Shown: positions 37,074-47,029, counted from the first letter of the stretch. The stretch is 64,000 nucleotides of DNA from Roseiarcus sp963813195 (GCA_963813195.1 CAWEYC010000033.1:253531-317530); one strand, 5' to 3'. A program made the numbers and translations. The notes: generated by a model not told the origin, from the sequence alone.

Positions 37074-38018
37074 TCACAGGCCCAAGCGCTCGACAAGCCC
37101 GAACCCATGCTCGACAACGAGCAGGGCGACGAGAAGAAAGAGATAGAAAATCGAATAGCCGAACAACTGCATCGCCGCCTTGTTCGCCGCGGCTCCCTCG
37201 CGAATGCAATAGACGCGCGCCGCCATCGCCACCATGCCGATTCCCGAAGCGATCGCCGCCGCGCCATAGAGGCGCCCGCCGAGACCGGTGAGCCACGGCG
37301 TCACGGCGAGCGGCGCCAACACGATCGAATAGACCAGGATCTCAAAACGCGTATGCGACGGCCCTTTGACATTGGGCATCATCGGTACGCCAGCGCGCTC
37401 GTAGTCGCGGCTTTTCACCAACGCCAGCGCCCAGAAATGCGGCGGCGTCCAGACGAATATGATCGCGAAGAGCAGCAAGCTGTCGAACGTGACGCTGCCG
37501 CTCGCCGCGGCGTAGCCGACGACGGGCGGCAAGGCCCCGGCGGCGCCGCCGATCACGATGTTTTGCGGCGTCGTGCGCTTCAGCCACATCGTGTAGATGA
37601 CGACGTAGAAGAAGATCGTGAACGCGAGCAGGCCCGCGGCGAGAAGATTGGCCGCCACGGCGAGCGTCAAGATCGCGAAGAAGGCCAAGGTCAGGCCGAA
37701 GTACAGCGCCTCGCCGGGCTCGACGAGACCCGAGGGAATCGCCCGCAGTCGGGTCCTCGCCATCAACGCGTCGATGTCGGCGTCCCACCACATGTTGAGC
37801 GCCCCGGCGGCTCCCGCCCCGACCGCGATGGCCAGCAACGAGGCGAACCCGATGACGGGATGAACGCGATTGGGCGCGCATAGCATCCCCGCCAGCGCGG
37901 TGAGAACGACGAGCGACATCACCCTCGGCTTGAGCAGGGACAGGAATTCGCGCGGCCCCGCGACATAGTCGAGGGTCGCCGCGTCGAGTTGGGAACTGTC
38001 TTGGCCCAGCATGCTCAT
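37074..38018 (-). CDS. ctaB: Protohaem IX farnesyltransferase
   Basis: 314 residues with multiple membrane helices. It makes haem O from haem B, the first step to haem A of aa3 oxidase. The prenyltransferase motif is NMWWDADIDALMARTRLRAIPSG and the second Asp-rich loop is ALVKSRDYERAGVPMMPNVKG. Lies in the oxidase cluster after ctaD; the start is an ATG at 38018. Confidence 0.96.
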   Translation of the reverse strand: MSMLGQDSSQLDAATLDYVAGPREFLSLLKPRVMSLVVLTALAGMLCAPNRVHPVIGFASLLAIAVGAGAAGALNMWWDADIDALMARTRLRAIPSGLVEPGEALYFGLTLAFFAILTLAVAANLLAAGLLAFTIFFYVVIYTMWLKRTTPQNIVIGGAAGALPPVVGYAAASGSVTFDSLLLFAIIFVWTPPHFWALALVKSRDYERAGVPMMPNVKGPSHTRFEILVYSIVLAPLAVTPWLTGLGGRLYGAAAIASGIGMVAMAARVYCIREGAAANKAAMQLFGYSIFYLFLLVALLVVEHGFGLVERLGL

Positions 38019-38066
38019 AAGGATGACTTTACTAATTCGCGCGCTCTTCCGCCGACCGCGCTACAT

Positions 38067-38093
38067 CCCAGCCGTCCTTGCGGGACGGCTGGG
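38067..38093 (-). terminator. Perfect 11-bp hairpin between ctaD and ctaB
   Basis: cccagccgtcc (38067-38077) and ggacggctggg (38083-38093) form a perfect stem with a 5-base loop, 9 bases after the ctaD stop on the minus strand. No T-run follows, so it may be an attenuator or RNA-stability element rather than a full terminator. Confidence 0.6.
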
Positions 38094-38101
38094 CCATGAG
38101 G

Positions 38102-39775
38102 TCAGTGATCGAAGCCCGTGATGCGCGGCAGGGTTTCGTATTGGTGGAACGGCGGCGGCGACGGCAACGTCCATTCCAAGGTCGTCGCGCCGACCCCCCA
38201 CGGATTGTCGCCGGCCACGCGCTTGGCGGCGAACGCCTCATAGACCGTGTAGAGGAAGACGAGCGTCGCCACGCCGGCGATATAGGCGCCGATCGAGGAG
38301 ACGAAGTTCCACTGCCAGTACGCGTCGGGATAGTCGACATACCGACGCGGCATGCCGGCCAGACCCAGGAAGTGCTGCGGGAAGAACGTCACGTTGATGC
38401 CGACGAACAACAGCCAGAAATGCAGCTTGGCCAGCCATTCGTTGTACATGTACCCGGTCATCTTGGGGAACCAGTAATAGAATCCCGCGAAGATCGAGAA
38501 CACCGCGCCGAGCGACATCGTGTAATGGAAGTGCGCGACGACATAATAGGTCTCGTGCAGCGCGCGATCGACGCCCGCGTTCGCCAGCACGACGCCGGTG
38601 ACGCCGCCGACCGTGAACAGGAAGATGAACCCGATCGCCCAGAGCATCGGCGGGCGCAGCGAGATCGATCCGCCCCACATTGTCGCGATCCAGGAAAACA
38701 CCTTCACGCCCGTCGGCACCGCGATGACCATCGTCGCGAAGACAAAGTAGCGCTGCGTGTTCAGCGACAGGCCCACCGTGTACATGTGGTGCGCCCAGAC
38801 GAGGAAGCCGACGGCGCCGATCGCCACCATCGCATAGACCATGCCGAGATAGCCGAACACCGGCTTGCGCGAGAAGGTCGAGACGATCTGGCTGATGATG
38901 CCGAAGCCCGGCAGGATCAGGATGTAGACCTCGGGATGGCCGAAGAACCAGAACAGGTGCTGGAAGAGAATCGGATCGCCGCCGCCCGCCGGATCGAAGA
39001 AGGTCGTGCCGAAGTTGCGGTCGGTCAGCAGCATCGTGATGCCGCCCGCCAGAACCGGCAGCGCCAGGACCAGCAGGAACGCCGTCACCAGCACGGACCA
39101 GACGAACAGCGGCATGCGGTGCATCGTCATGCCCGGCGCGCGCATGTTGAAGATCGTCGTGATGAAGTTGATCGCGCCGAGAATCGACGAGGCGCCCGCC
39201 AGATGCAGCGACAGAATGACGAAATCCATCGCCGGCCCCGGCGTGCCCACCTTCGAGGAGAACGGCGGGTAGAGCACCCAGCCGCCGCCAAAGCCGTGCA
39301 TGCCCGGCGACCCCTCGACGAACATCGACGTCAGCAGCAGGAGGAACGCGGCCGGCAGCAGCCAGAACGAGATGTTGTTCATGCGCGGGAACGCCATGTC
39401 GGGCGCACCGATCATCAACGGCACGAACCAATTGCCGAACCCGCCGATCAGCGCGGGCATCACCATGAAGAAGATCATGATGACCCCGTGCGCGGTGATG
39501 AACACGTTGTACATATTCTTGGCGGCGTCGAGCGATCCGTCACCCGCGAGAATTGCAGAAATCACCGGGAAGACCTTGAGACCGGGATCCATCAATTCCA
39601 TGCGCATCGCGCCGGACAGCGCGGAGCCGATCAAGCCCGCCATGATGGCGAAGATCAGGTAGAGCGTGCCGATGTCCTTGTGGTTGGTCGAGAAGAGATA
39701 ACGGCGCCAACCCGTGGGGTGGCCGTGCCCGTCATCCGCGTGACCGTCATCGTGTATTGCAGCGTCGGTCGCCAT
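38102..39775 (-). CDS. ctaD: Cytochrome c oxidase subunit I
   Basis: 557 residues with twelve membrane helices. It holds haem a, haem a3 and CuB. Seen motifs: LTDRNFGTTFFDPAGGGDPILFQHLFWFFGHPEVYILILPGFG (CuB His and Tyr), AHHMYTVGL, VAHFHYTMSLGAVF (haem ligands). The start follows a purine-rich aaggtttc. The typical terminal oxidase of aerobic alphaproteobacteria and the likely end point for electrons from CO. Confidence 0.97.
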   Translation of the reverse strand: MATDAAIHDDGHADDGHGHPTGWRRYLFSTNHKDIGTLYLIFAIMAGLIGSALSGAMRMELMDPGLKVFPVISAILAGDGSLDAAKNMYNVFITAHGVIMIFFMVMPALIGGFGNWFVPLMIGAPDMAFPRMNNISFWLLPAAFLLLLTSMFVEGSPGMHGFGGGWVLYPPFSSKVGTPGPAMDFVILSLHLAGASSILGAINFITTIFNMRAPGMTMHRMPLFVWSVLVTAFLLVLALPVLAGGITMLLTDRNFGTTFFDPAGGGDPILFQHLFWFFGHPEVYILILPGFGIISQIVSTFSRKPVFGYLGMVYAMVAIGAVGFLVWAHHMYTVGLSLNTQRYFVFATMVIAVPTGVKVFSWIATMWGGSISLRPPMLWAIGFIFLFTVGGVTGVVLANAGVDRALHETYYVVAHFHYTMSLGAVFSIFAGFYYWFPKMTGYMYNEWLAKLHFWLLFVGINVTFFPQHFLGLAGMPRRYVDYPDAYWQWNFVSSIGAYIAGVATLVFLYTVYEAFAAKRVAGDNPWGVGATTLEWTLPSPPPFHQYETLPRITGFDH

Positions 39776-39838
39776 GAAACCTTTCCTTCGAAACTCGATG
39801 CATTCTTATCTTCGTCGCAGAATCCTGGCGACCGCGAC

Positions 39839-40720
39839 TTATTGTCGCACCGTCGACTCGCCCACGCTCGCCACCCGAGTTGCGCTCTCCGCCGAGGCGA
39901 ATTTCTTTTTCGAGCTGACGAGCCAGGCCTTGTACTCGTCATCGCTCACGACGCGGAAAACGATCGGCATGAACGCGTGGTCCTTGCCGCACAGCTTGGA
40001 GCATTGCCCGTAGTACACGCCCTCGCGGTCGGCCTTGAACCAGGTTTCGTTGAGGCGGCCGGGAACCGCGTCAACACGCACCCCGAACGACTGGACGACG
40101 AACGAGTGAATCACGTCGGTGGCGGTGACCTGCACCCGGACGACCTTATTGATCGGCACCACCGCCTCGTTATCGACCGAGAGCAGGCGAATGTCGCCGT
40201 TCTGCGGCTTCAGATCGGCGGTCTCCTTCATGTAGGAGTCGAAGGAGAAATCGCCCTGGTCCTTCGGATAGGTGTAGTTCCAATGCCATTGCGACGCCGT
40301 CACTTTGATTGTCACGTCGGCGGGCGGAATCGTCAGCTGCATCGTCAGCAATCGGAACGACGGGATCGCGATGACCACGAGGATCATGACCGGCACGATG
40401 GTCCACGCCACCTCGAGACCCGTGTGATGCGTGGTCTTCGAGGGCGTCGGGTTGGCCTTCTCGTTGAAACGCCAGACCACGTAGACGAGCAGGCCCAGGA
40501 CAAAGAGCGAAATGAAGATGATTATCGGGAGCAAAATCGAATTGTGAAACCATTGGATATAGCGGGCGATGTCGGTGACCGGCGGCTGAAATCCAATCTG
40601 GCCCGGCGCAGCGTGGCCGTAAGTGACGGCCGATGCCGTCGAGCCCGAGAACAGCGCGACGAAAGCGCTCCCCCCCCACACAGCGACCGGGGGCCACTCA
40701 ATTCGTCCGCATGCCTTCAT
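39839..40720 (-). CDS. ctaC: Cytochrome c oxidase subunit II
   Basis: 293 residues. An N-terminal signal-like segment and two membrane helices precede the periplasmic CuA domain, with the ligands in DVIHSFVVQSFG, YYGQCSKLCGKDHAFM. It accepts electrons from cytochrome c. First gene of the minus-strand oxidase cluster; its promoter should lie in 40721-40974, shared with the divergent IalB gene. Confidence 0.96.
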   Translation of the reverse strand: MKACGRIEWPPVAVWGGSAFVALFSGSTASAVTYGHAAPGQIGFQPPVTDIARYIQWFHNSILLPIIIFISLFVLGLLVYVVWRFNEKANPTPSKTTHHTGLEVAWTIVPVMILVVIAIPSFRLLTMQLTIPPADVTIKVTASQWHWNYTYPKDQGDFSFDSYMKETADLKPQNGDIRLLSVDNEAVVPINKVVRVQVTATDVIHSFVVQSFGVRVDAVPGRLNETWFKADREGVYYGQCSKLCGKDHAFMPIVFRVVSDDEYKAWLVSSKKKFASAESATRVASVGESTVRQ

Positions 40721-40974
40721 ATCGCGCCCCGATCCTCTTGCTCTAGCCCTGAAAACGCCTCTAGCGGCGTGTCGCCGCCGCTCCGCTTGCGTGACTTATC
40801 CGCAACACGCGCCGCATCATAGCGAATTCTCGCAGTTTGCAAACCACAAAGACGGCACAACAGCGCCCGCTCGCCACGCCGTCGCGGCTTCGGCGCCGTG
40901 TACGACAACGCGCCTTGACAGCGACAGAACTTTTGATAACCCATGGCCTCCATTTGCCAACGGCTGCGGAGTTC

Positions 40975-41535
40975 ATGATTTTGGTGTTACCCCGCAGCGG
41001 GATCGGCGCGCCAAGCGAGACTCGCCTGGTTCGCGCTGCGATTCTTGGGCTCTGCGCGTGCATTGGGCTGTGCGTATGGACCCTGGGCGACGGTGCCGCG
41101 CCGGCTCGCGCCGCGGTCACCGACAAACATGGCGCGTGGGAGACACGCTGCGAGACGCCGCCCGGCGCCGCCACTCAACAATGCGCGATCGTCCAGAGCG
41201 TGGTCGACGAGGACAGGCCCAACATCACACTGGTCATCATCGCCCTGAAGACCGCCGACCATAAGAGTCGTTTGTTGCGCGTGATCGCGCCGCTCGGGGT
41301 GCTGATCCCGACGGGTCTCGGATTGAAGCTGGACCAGGACGATTTCGGCCGCATGAGTTTCGTGCGCTGCCTGCCCAACGGATGCGTCGCCGAGGTGGTG
41401 CTGGAAGATAAGGTTCTCGAACGAATGATGACGGCGAAAACCATGACGCTCATCCTATTCCAGACGCCCGAGGAGGGCATTGGCGTGCCGGCTTCGCTGG
41501 CCGGCTTCAAAGAAGGTTTCGAGCAATTGCCTTGA
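40975..41535 (+). CDS. Invasion-associated locus B (IalB) family protein
   Basis: 186 residues. A signal peptide (RAAILGLCACIGLCVWTLG...ARAA) precedes an IalB domain: HGAWETRCETPPGAATQQCAIVQS, LLRVIAPLGVLIPTGLGLKLD and FVRCLPNGCVAEV, including conserved Cys residues. IalB proteins occur widely in Rhizobiales, including non-pathogens; the role is unclear. The start at 40975 follows cggag. Confidence 0.85.
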   Translation: MILVLPRSGIGAPSETRLVRAAILGLCACIGLCVWTLGDGAAPARAAVTDKHGAWETRCETPPGAATQQCAIVQSVVDEDRPNITLVIIALKTADHKSRLLRVIAPLGVLIPTGLGLKLDQDDFGRMSFVRCLPNGCVAEVVLEDKVLERMMTAKTMTLILFQTPEEGIGVPASLAGFKEGFEQLP

Positions 41536-41600
41536 CGCTCACGTCTTGCGAAAGTGAAATTCAGAAGAGATGGCCAATCCGCCACCCGGAGCGTGAATCG

Positions 41601-42254
41601 ATGATTGCGAGCGGCTTTCCGAAGAACCTTCGAGTCCTCCTGGCTCTCAGCGGGGCGGGACTTTGCGGCGGCTGCAGTTCGATGGACAACATCATCCCGC
41701 CGATGTTGAACGCCCGGCCGGCTGCGGTGGCCACGGCCCAGCAAGGCGGCCCCGCTGATTCGGAGAAGATTGTCCGTTTGCCGATGGGCACGCAGGATCT
41801 CGACTGCCCCAAGGTCGAGGTTCAGGACAGCGGCGCCTCGCTGCGCGTCGGCGGCGCCGACAACGCCTCGGTCCGCTACCAATTCGACATCGCGCAGACG
41901 GCGCGCGAATGCGATCCCCAGGGCGCCAATTTCAGCCTCAAGGTCGGCGTTTCCGGCCACTTGGTGATCGGTCCGGCCGGTTCGCCCGGCGCGTACAGCG
42001 CGCCGTTGCGAATCACCGTGCTGAGCGGGGTCGCCCAAAAGCCGACCTATTCCAAGACCTTCAAAGTCGAGGCGAACACCGCCGACGCCGCGCAGACCAC
42101 GTTCGATTTTGTTTCCGAGCCGATCATCCTGCCGCTGACGCGCACCGACCTCGCCGACGATTATTCGATCGTCATCGGTTTCGACACCGGCCACGCCCAA
42201 GCGCCGGCGCATCCGCGCAAGCGACATCACGCGCACGCGAACGACGCGCATTGA
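41601..42254 (+). CDS. Probable outer-membrane lipoprotein
   Basis: 217 residues. The signal peptide ends in a lipobox (ALSGAGLCGGC, Cys as the first mature residue). The mature part is beta-rich, with no family I recognise. The C-terminus is His/Ala-rich (HPRKRHHAHANDAH). The start at 41601 follows ggagcg. It lies 65 bases after the IalB gene and may be co-transcribed. Confidence 0.7.
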   Translation: MIASGFPKNLRVLLALSGAGLCGGCSSMDNIIPPMLNARPAAVATAQQGGPADSEKIVRLPMGTQDLDCPKVEVQDSGASLRVGGADNASVRYQFDIAQTARECDPQGANFSLKVGVSGHLVIGPAGSPGAYSAPLRITVLSGVAQKPTYSKTFKVEANTADAAQTTFDFVSEPIILPLTRTDLADDYSIVIGFDTGHAQAPAHPRKRHHAHANDAH

Positions 42255-42307
42255 CAAAGCGGTCGGCTTCAGGCTTGCTGACCCCGTCAGTTTAAGACAC
42301 CCAGCGG

Positions 42308-42492
42308 AAGAGTCCGGAGAGGTTTGTTCTTTCCGGCGCCGAAGGCGCAACCGCCCCGGAAACGCTCAGGCCGATGGACCGTTGGGTGATGACGCTCTGG
42401 AAAGCGGCGGGCGCGACTTTCGCGCCGGTCCACCGACGGGGTAACCGCCATTCCGCGGCGGGAAATCTCTCAGGTCACGAGACAGAGGGGGC
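42308..42492 (+). promoter_or_regulatory. Tandem glycine riboswitch ahead of the gcv operon
   Basis: Two glycine aptamers in a row. Aptamer 1 (~42311-42400) has cggagagg, cgccgaaggcgcaa (42337-42350), cgctcaggc and ggaccg. Aptamer 2 (~42394-42490) has gctctggaaag, ccaccgacggggtaa (42430-42444), atctctcaggt and gacagagg. These are the conserved pieces of the gcvT motif. It should raise gcvTHP expression when glycine is abundant. Confidence 0.9.
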
Positions 42493-42564
42493 GCCGTCCG
42501 ACGTTCGATCGCGCAAGGCGTTCGGGCGTCGGCTGGCCGCTCTCTTGCTCACGGCCGGTGGACC

Positions 42565-43696
42565 ATGTCGGAATCCGAAATCCTACGCACGCCCCTTTAC
42601 GAGTTGCATGTCGAGCTCGGCGCGCGGATGGCGCCGTTCGCCGGCTATGAAATGCCGATCCAATACAGCAAGGGCATCATCGCCGAGCACCAGCAGACGC
42701 GCGCTCGGGCGGGTTTGTTCGACGTGTCGCACATGGGCCAAGCGCGGCTCGACGGCCCCGATCACGCAACGACGGCGCGCGCCCTCGAGCGCCTGTGCCC
42801 GGCCGACATCCTTGGGCTCATCCCAGGGCGGCAGCGCTATTCGCAATTCCTCAATGCCGACGGCGGCGTCATCGACGACTTGATGGTGACGCGGCCCGTC
42901 GGCGCGGACGGGCAGCTGAACCTCGTGGTCAACGCGGCGCGAAAGGCGGTTGATTTCTCGCTGCTCGACGCGTCGTTGCCGCCCGACGTGCGACTGACGA
43001 GGCTCGAGGACGCTGCACTGATCGCGGTGCAGGGTCCGGCCTGCCGCGAGCGCCCTGGCGCGGTTGGCGCCGGAAAGCGAAATCACGGCGATGCCGTTCA
43101 TGAGCGCGCGACCGATTCGATTTGAACGCTTCGAGACGCAGGTTTCGCGATCCGGCTACACCGGCGAAGACGGCTTCGAGATTTCTCTGTCGTCGCGAGA
43201 CGCCGAGGCGTTCGCGCGCCGGTTGCTTCGCGAGAGCGAGATCGAGCCGATCGGCCTCGGCGCGCGCGATTCGCTGCGTCTCGAGGCCGGCCTCTGTCTC
43301 TACGGCCACGAACTCGACGAGACGATCGATCCCGTCGAAGCGGGGCTCACCTGGTCGATTCAGAAGCGCCGCCGCGTCGAAGGCGGATTTCCGGGCGCCG
43401 CTCGCATTCAGACCGCGCTCGCCGAGGGTCCCGCGCGCCGGAGGGTTGGAATCCGGCCTGAGGGACGCGCGCCGGCGCGCGAAGGCGCCGAGATCGTCGG
43501 CGAGTCGGGCGAACCGATCGGGCGGATCACGTCGGGGGGATTCGGCCCGAGCGTCGGCGCCCCGATCGCGATGGGCTACGTCGCAAGCCGCTACGCGCCG
43601 CATGGAACGCCGCTCTCGCTGATGGTGCGTGGCAAGCCGCTCGACGCCCGCGTCGTCCCCCTGCCCTTCCATCCGCACGCCTATTATCGCGGCTGA
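42565..43696 (+). pseudogene. gcvT: Glycine cleavage T protein (aminomethyltransferase), one-base frameshift
   Basis: The T protein moves the aminomethyl group from GcvH to tetrahydrofolate. The first frame covers MSESEILRTPLYELHVELGARMAPFAGYEMPIQY to ALIAVQGPA. One extra base at about 43042 (ggccTgccgcgagc) then shifts the frame. The second frame continues ASALARLAPESEITAMPFM, RSGYTGEDGFEISL and LGARDSLRLEAGLCLYGHELDE to the normal end. Removing that base gives a protein of about 377 residues, normal for the family. Because gcvH, gcvPA and gcvPB are intact and the riboswitch is present, a sequencing error is quite possible. Confidence 0.88.
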
Positions 43697-43725
43697 CGAT
43701 TCACTTTCAAAAGAGGAGAGAGCCG

Positions 43726-44103
43726 ATGTCAGAAACCCGCTTCACCAAGGACCACGAATATTTCCGCGTCGACGGCGATGTCGGCACGGTCGGAATCAGC
43801 GATTACGCGCAGCAGCAATTGGGCGACGTGGTCTTCGTCGAATTGCCGGCGCTCGGCGCGAAGCTCGACAAGGGCGCGGCCGCAGCGGTTGTCGAGAGCG
43901 TCAAGGCGGCGAGCGACATATTCGCTCCTGTCTCCGGCGAGGTCGTCGCGGTCAACGGCGATGTCGACGCCGAGCCTGCCTTGATCAATCAGGATCCGGT
44001 CGGCCGAGGCTGGCTCATGAAGATCAAGATCAGCGATCCGAGCGAACTCGCCGGGCTCATGACTCAGTCTGATTACGATGCTTTCCTCAAGACTCTCGGG
44101 TAA
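43726..44103 (+). CDS. gcvH: Glycine cleavage system H protein
   Basis: 125 residues. The lipoyl-carrying Lys60 lies in AAAAVVESVKAASDIFAPVSGEV. It shuttles the aminomethyl group between P, T and L proteins. The start follows aggagag. Lies 29 bases after gcvT and 6 bases before gcvPA. Confidence 0.96.
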   Translation: MSETRFTKDHEYFRVDGDVGTVGISDYAQQQLGDVVFVELPALGAKLDKGAAAAVVESVKAASDIFAPVSGEVVAVNGDVDAEPALINQDPVGRGWLMKIKISDPSELAGLMTQSDYDAFLKTLG

Positions 44104-44109
44104 TCGCCC

Positions 44110-45450
44110 ATGCGTTATCTCCCACTCGACGCCTCCGACCGCGCTTTGATGCTCGCGCGGATCGGCGCCTCCGACATTGACGCGCTCTTTGCCGATATTC
44201 CTGCCGACAAGCGATTGCCCGGGCTTCTCGACATGCCCGGAAGCATGAGCGAAATCGAGGTCGAGCGCGCGCTGACGCGGATGGCGGCGCGCAACGTCGC
44301 GGCCGGCTCGGCGCCGTTTTTCCTTGGCGCCGGCGCCTATCGCCACCACGTTCCCGCGAGCGTCGACCACCTTATCCAGCGATCGGAATTCCTGACCAGC
44401 TACACGCCCTATCAGCCGGAAATCGCCCAGGGGACCTTGCAGGTCCTGTTCGAATTCCAGACGCAGGTCGCGGCGTTAACCGGCATGGAGGTCGCCAACG
44501 CCTCGATGTACGACGGTTCGACCGCCTGCGCCGAGGCGATGCTGATGGCGCATCGCTTGACGCGCCGCAAAAAGGCGATTCTCTCGGGCGGCCTTCATCC
44601 GCAATATTCCGACGTCGCCGCGACGCTCGCCGGAATGGCCGGCGACGATATCGTCCGATTGCCGCTCGACGTCCGCGCCGCGGAGGACATTGGCGCGCTG
44701 ATCGACGATACGACGAGCTGCGTGATCGTTCAGACGCCCGACTTTTTCGGTAATCTGCGCGATCTCGCGCCGATCGCCGCCGCCGCCCACGCCAAAGGCG
44801 CGGTGCTCATCGCCGTCTTCACCGAGGCGGTTTCGCTGGGGGCCGTCCGCTCGCCAGGGGAAATGGGCGCCGACATCGTGGTCGGCGAAGGCCAATCGAT
44901 CGGCAACGCCCTCAATTTCGGCGGCCCCTATGTCGGGCTCTTCGCCACCCGTCTGAAGTATGTGCGTCAAATGCCCGGGCGTCTCGCCGGCGAGACGGTC
45001 GACGCCGACGGCCGGCGCAGTTTCGTGCTGACGCTCTCGACGCGCGAACAGCACATTCGGCGCGAGAAGGCGACCAGCAACATCTGCACCAACTCGGGCC
45101 TTTGCGCGCTCGCGTTCTCCATTCATCTGACCCTGCTGGGCGAGACCGGCTTGCGCCGCCTCGCAAAGGTCAATCACGCCCATGCGGTCGACCTCGCCGA
45201 CCGCCTCGGGGCGATCAAGGGCGTGAGCGTGATCAACGAGACCTTCTTCAACGAATTCACGATCCGCACGCCGCGCGAGGCCAAGGGCCTCATCGAGGAT
45301 CTCGCGCGGCGCGGCGTGATCGGCGGCCTGCCGGTTTCGCGCCTTGCGCCGGACGCCGGGCTCGACGACCTCATCGTGGTCGCCGCGACGGAACTCGCCA
45401 GCGCCGCGGATCGGGCGGCCTACGCGGCCGCGCTGGCGCAATGCCTGTGA
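44110..45450 (+). CDS. gcvPA: Glycine dehydrogenase subunit 1 (P protein alpha)
   Basis: 446 residues. The N-terminal half of the split P protein, recognised by MRYLPLDASDRALMLARIGASDIDALFADIP, FLGAGAYRHHVPASVDHL and YTPYQPEIAQGTLQVLFEFQTQVAALTGMEVANASMYDGSTA. With GcvPB it decarboxylates glycine using PLP. Split P proteins occur in many Gram-positives and some alphaproteobacteria. Confidence 0.95.
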   Translation: MRYLPLDASDRALMLARIGASDIDALFADIPADKRLPGLLDMPGSMSEIEVERALTRMAARNVAAGSAPFFLGAGAYRHHVPASVDHLIQRSEFLTSYTPYQPEIAQGTLQVLFEFQTQVAALTGMEVANASMYDGSTACAEAMLMAHRLTRRKKAILSGGLHPQYSDVAATLAGMAGDDIVRLPLDVRAAEDIGALIDDTTSCVIVQTPDFFGNLRDLAPIAAAAHAKGAVLIAVFTEAVSLGAVRSPGEMGADIVVGEGQSIGNALNFGGPYVGLFATRLKYVRQMPGRLAGETVDADGRRSFVLTLSTREQHIRREKATSNICTNSGLCALAFSIHLTLLGETGLRRLAKVNHAHAVDLADRLGAIKGVSVINETFFNEFTIRTPREAKGLIEDLARRGVIGGLPVSRLAPDAGLDDLIVVAATELASAADRAAYAAALAQCL

Positions 45451-45484
45451 GCCGCGTAGCGCTCGTCGAATCATGGAGAGACCG

Positions 45485-47029
45485 ATGAACATCCAAGGCC
45501 GCCCCACCCGACCGACCTCGGCAGGCTCGGCGCACCGCAGTTCCTTCACCGGCAATCGCGCGCTCGATATGGAGGAGGCGCTGATCTTCGAGAGCGGGCG
45601 GCTGGACGCCACCGGGGTCGATATCGAAGAGCCGGCGCCCTTCGCCTCGCGGCTCGGCGGCCTCGCGCGCACCGGCGAGATCGGCCTGCCCGGGCTCGCC
45701 GAGCCGGAGACCGTGCGCCATTACGTGCGCCTGTCGCGGAACAATTATTCGATCGACGCCGGGCTCTACCCGCTCGGCTCCTGCACGATGAAGCACAACC
45801 CGCGCCTCAACGAGAAAATGGCGCGCCTGCCGGGCTTCGGCGACATCCACCCGCTGCAGCCGATCTCCACCGTTCAGGGCGCGCTCGAATTGATCGACAC
45901 GCTCGCGCACAAGCTCCTCACGATGACCGGCATGAGCGCCGTCGCGATGTCGCCGAAGGCCGGCGCGCACGGCGAACTGTGCGGCATGATGACGATCAAG
46001 GCGGCGATCGCGGCGCGCGGCGAGGAAAAGACGCGCAACGTCGTGCTCGTTCCGGACTCCGCTCACGGCACCAATCCGGCGACCGCGGCGCTCATCGGCT
46101 TCTCCGTGCGCGCCGTGCCCGCCGGCGCCGACGGCGTGGTGAGCGCGCAAAGCGTGCGCGCGGCGCTCGGACCGGATGTCGCCGCCATCATGCTCACCAA
46201 TCCCAACACTTGCGGGCTGTTCGAACGCGAAATCGTGGCGATCGCCGACGCGCTGCACGAGGCCGGGGCGTATTTCTACTGCGACGGCGCGAACTTCAAC
46301 GCGGTCGTCGGCAAGACGCGGCCCGGCGATCTCGGCGTCGACGCGATGCACATCAACTTGCACAAGACGTTCTCGACGCCGCACGGCGGCGGCGGGCCGG
46401 GCGCCGGCCCCGTGGTCTTGTCGGATCGCCTCGCCCCCTTCGCTCCGGTCCCGTACGTCGTCAGGGGCGACGAAGGGCTGACGTTCGTCGAACAAAGCGA
46501 AGGCGGCCCGGCGTTCGGACGGATGAGCGCCTTCCACGGCCAGATGGGCATGTTCGTGCGGGCGCTCGCGTTCATATTGTCGCATGGCGCGGACGGACTG
46601 CGGCAGGCTTCCGAAGACGCAGTCCTCTCCGCCAACTACATTCGGGCCTCGCTCGAGGATTTGATGTCGGCGCCGTTTGGCGCGCGAACGTGCATGCACG
46701 AGGTCCTGTTCGACGACCGCTGGCTGAAGGACACGGGACTGACGACGCTCGACTTCGCCAAGGCGATGATCGACGAGGGCTATCATCCGATGACGGTCTA
46801 TTTCCCGCTCGTGGTTCACGGCGCGATGCTGATCGAGCCGACAGAATCGGAGTCGAAGGCCAGCCTCGATCTGTTCATCATGACATTGCGGGATTTGGCG
46901 ATGAGCGCGCTGGCGGGCGAGCGCGAGCGATTCGTCGATGCGCCGCACGAAGCCCCGCGCCGACGCCTCGACGAAACACGCGCCGCGCGTCAGCCGATTC
47001 TGCGTTGGGAAAAGCCCGCTCCGGCGTGA
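45485..47029 (+). CDS. gcvPB: Glycine dehydrogenase subunit 2 (P protein beta)
   Basis: 514 residues. Carries the PLP-binding Lys294 in HINLHKTFSTPHGGGGPG. Other motifs: PLGSCTMKHNPRLNEKMA and PDSAHGTNPATAAL. The start at 45485 (MNIQGRPTRP) follows ggagag. Last gene of the gcv operon. Confidence 0.95.
   Translation: MNIQGRPTRPTSAGSAHRSSFTGNRALDMEEALIFESGRLDATGVDIEEPAPFASRLGGLARTGEIGLPGLAEPETVRHYVRLSRNNYSIDAGLYPLGSCTMKHNPRLNEKMARLPGFGDIHPLQPISTVQGALELIDTLAHKLLTMTGMSAVAMSPKAGAHGELCGMMTIKAAIAARGEEKTRNVVLVPDSAHGTNPATAALIGFSVRAVPAGADGVVSAQSVRAALGPDVAAIMLTNPNTCGLFEREIVAIADALHEAGAYFYCDGANFNAVVGKTRPGDLGVDAMHINLHKTFSTPHGGGGPGAGPVVLSDRLAPFAPVPYVVRGDEGLTFVEQSEGGPAFGRMSAFHGQMGMFVRALAFILSHGADGLRQASEDAVLSANYIRASLEDLMSAPFGARTCMHEVLFDDRWLKDTGLTTLDFAKAMIDEGYHPMTVYFPLVVHGAMLIEPTESESKASLDLFIMTLRDLAMSALAGERERFVDAPHEAPRRRLDETRAARQPILRWEKPAPA

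Noticed and set aside
38078..40822. 914-codon plus-strand frame opposite ctaD and ctaC
   Set aside because: Highly charged low-complexity shadow; ctaD and ctaC are unmistakable on the other strand.
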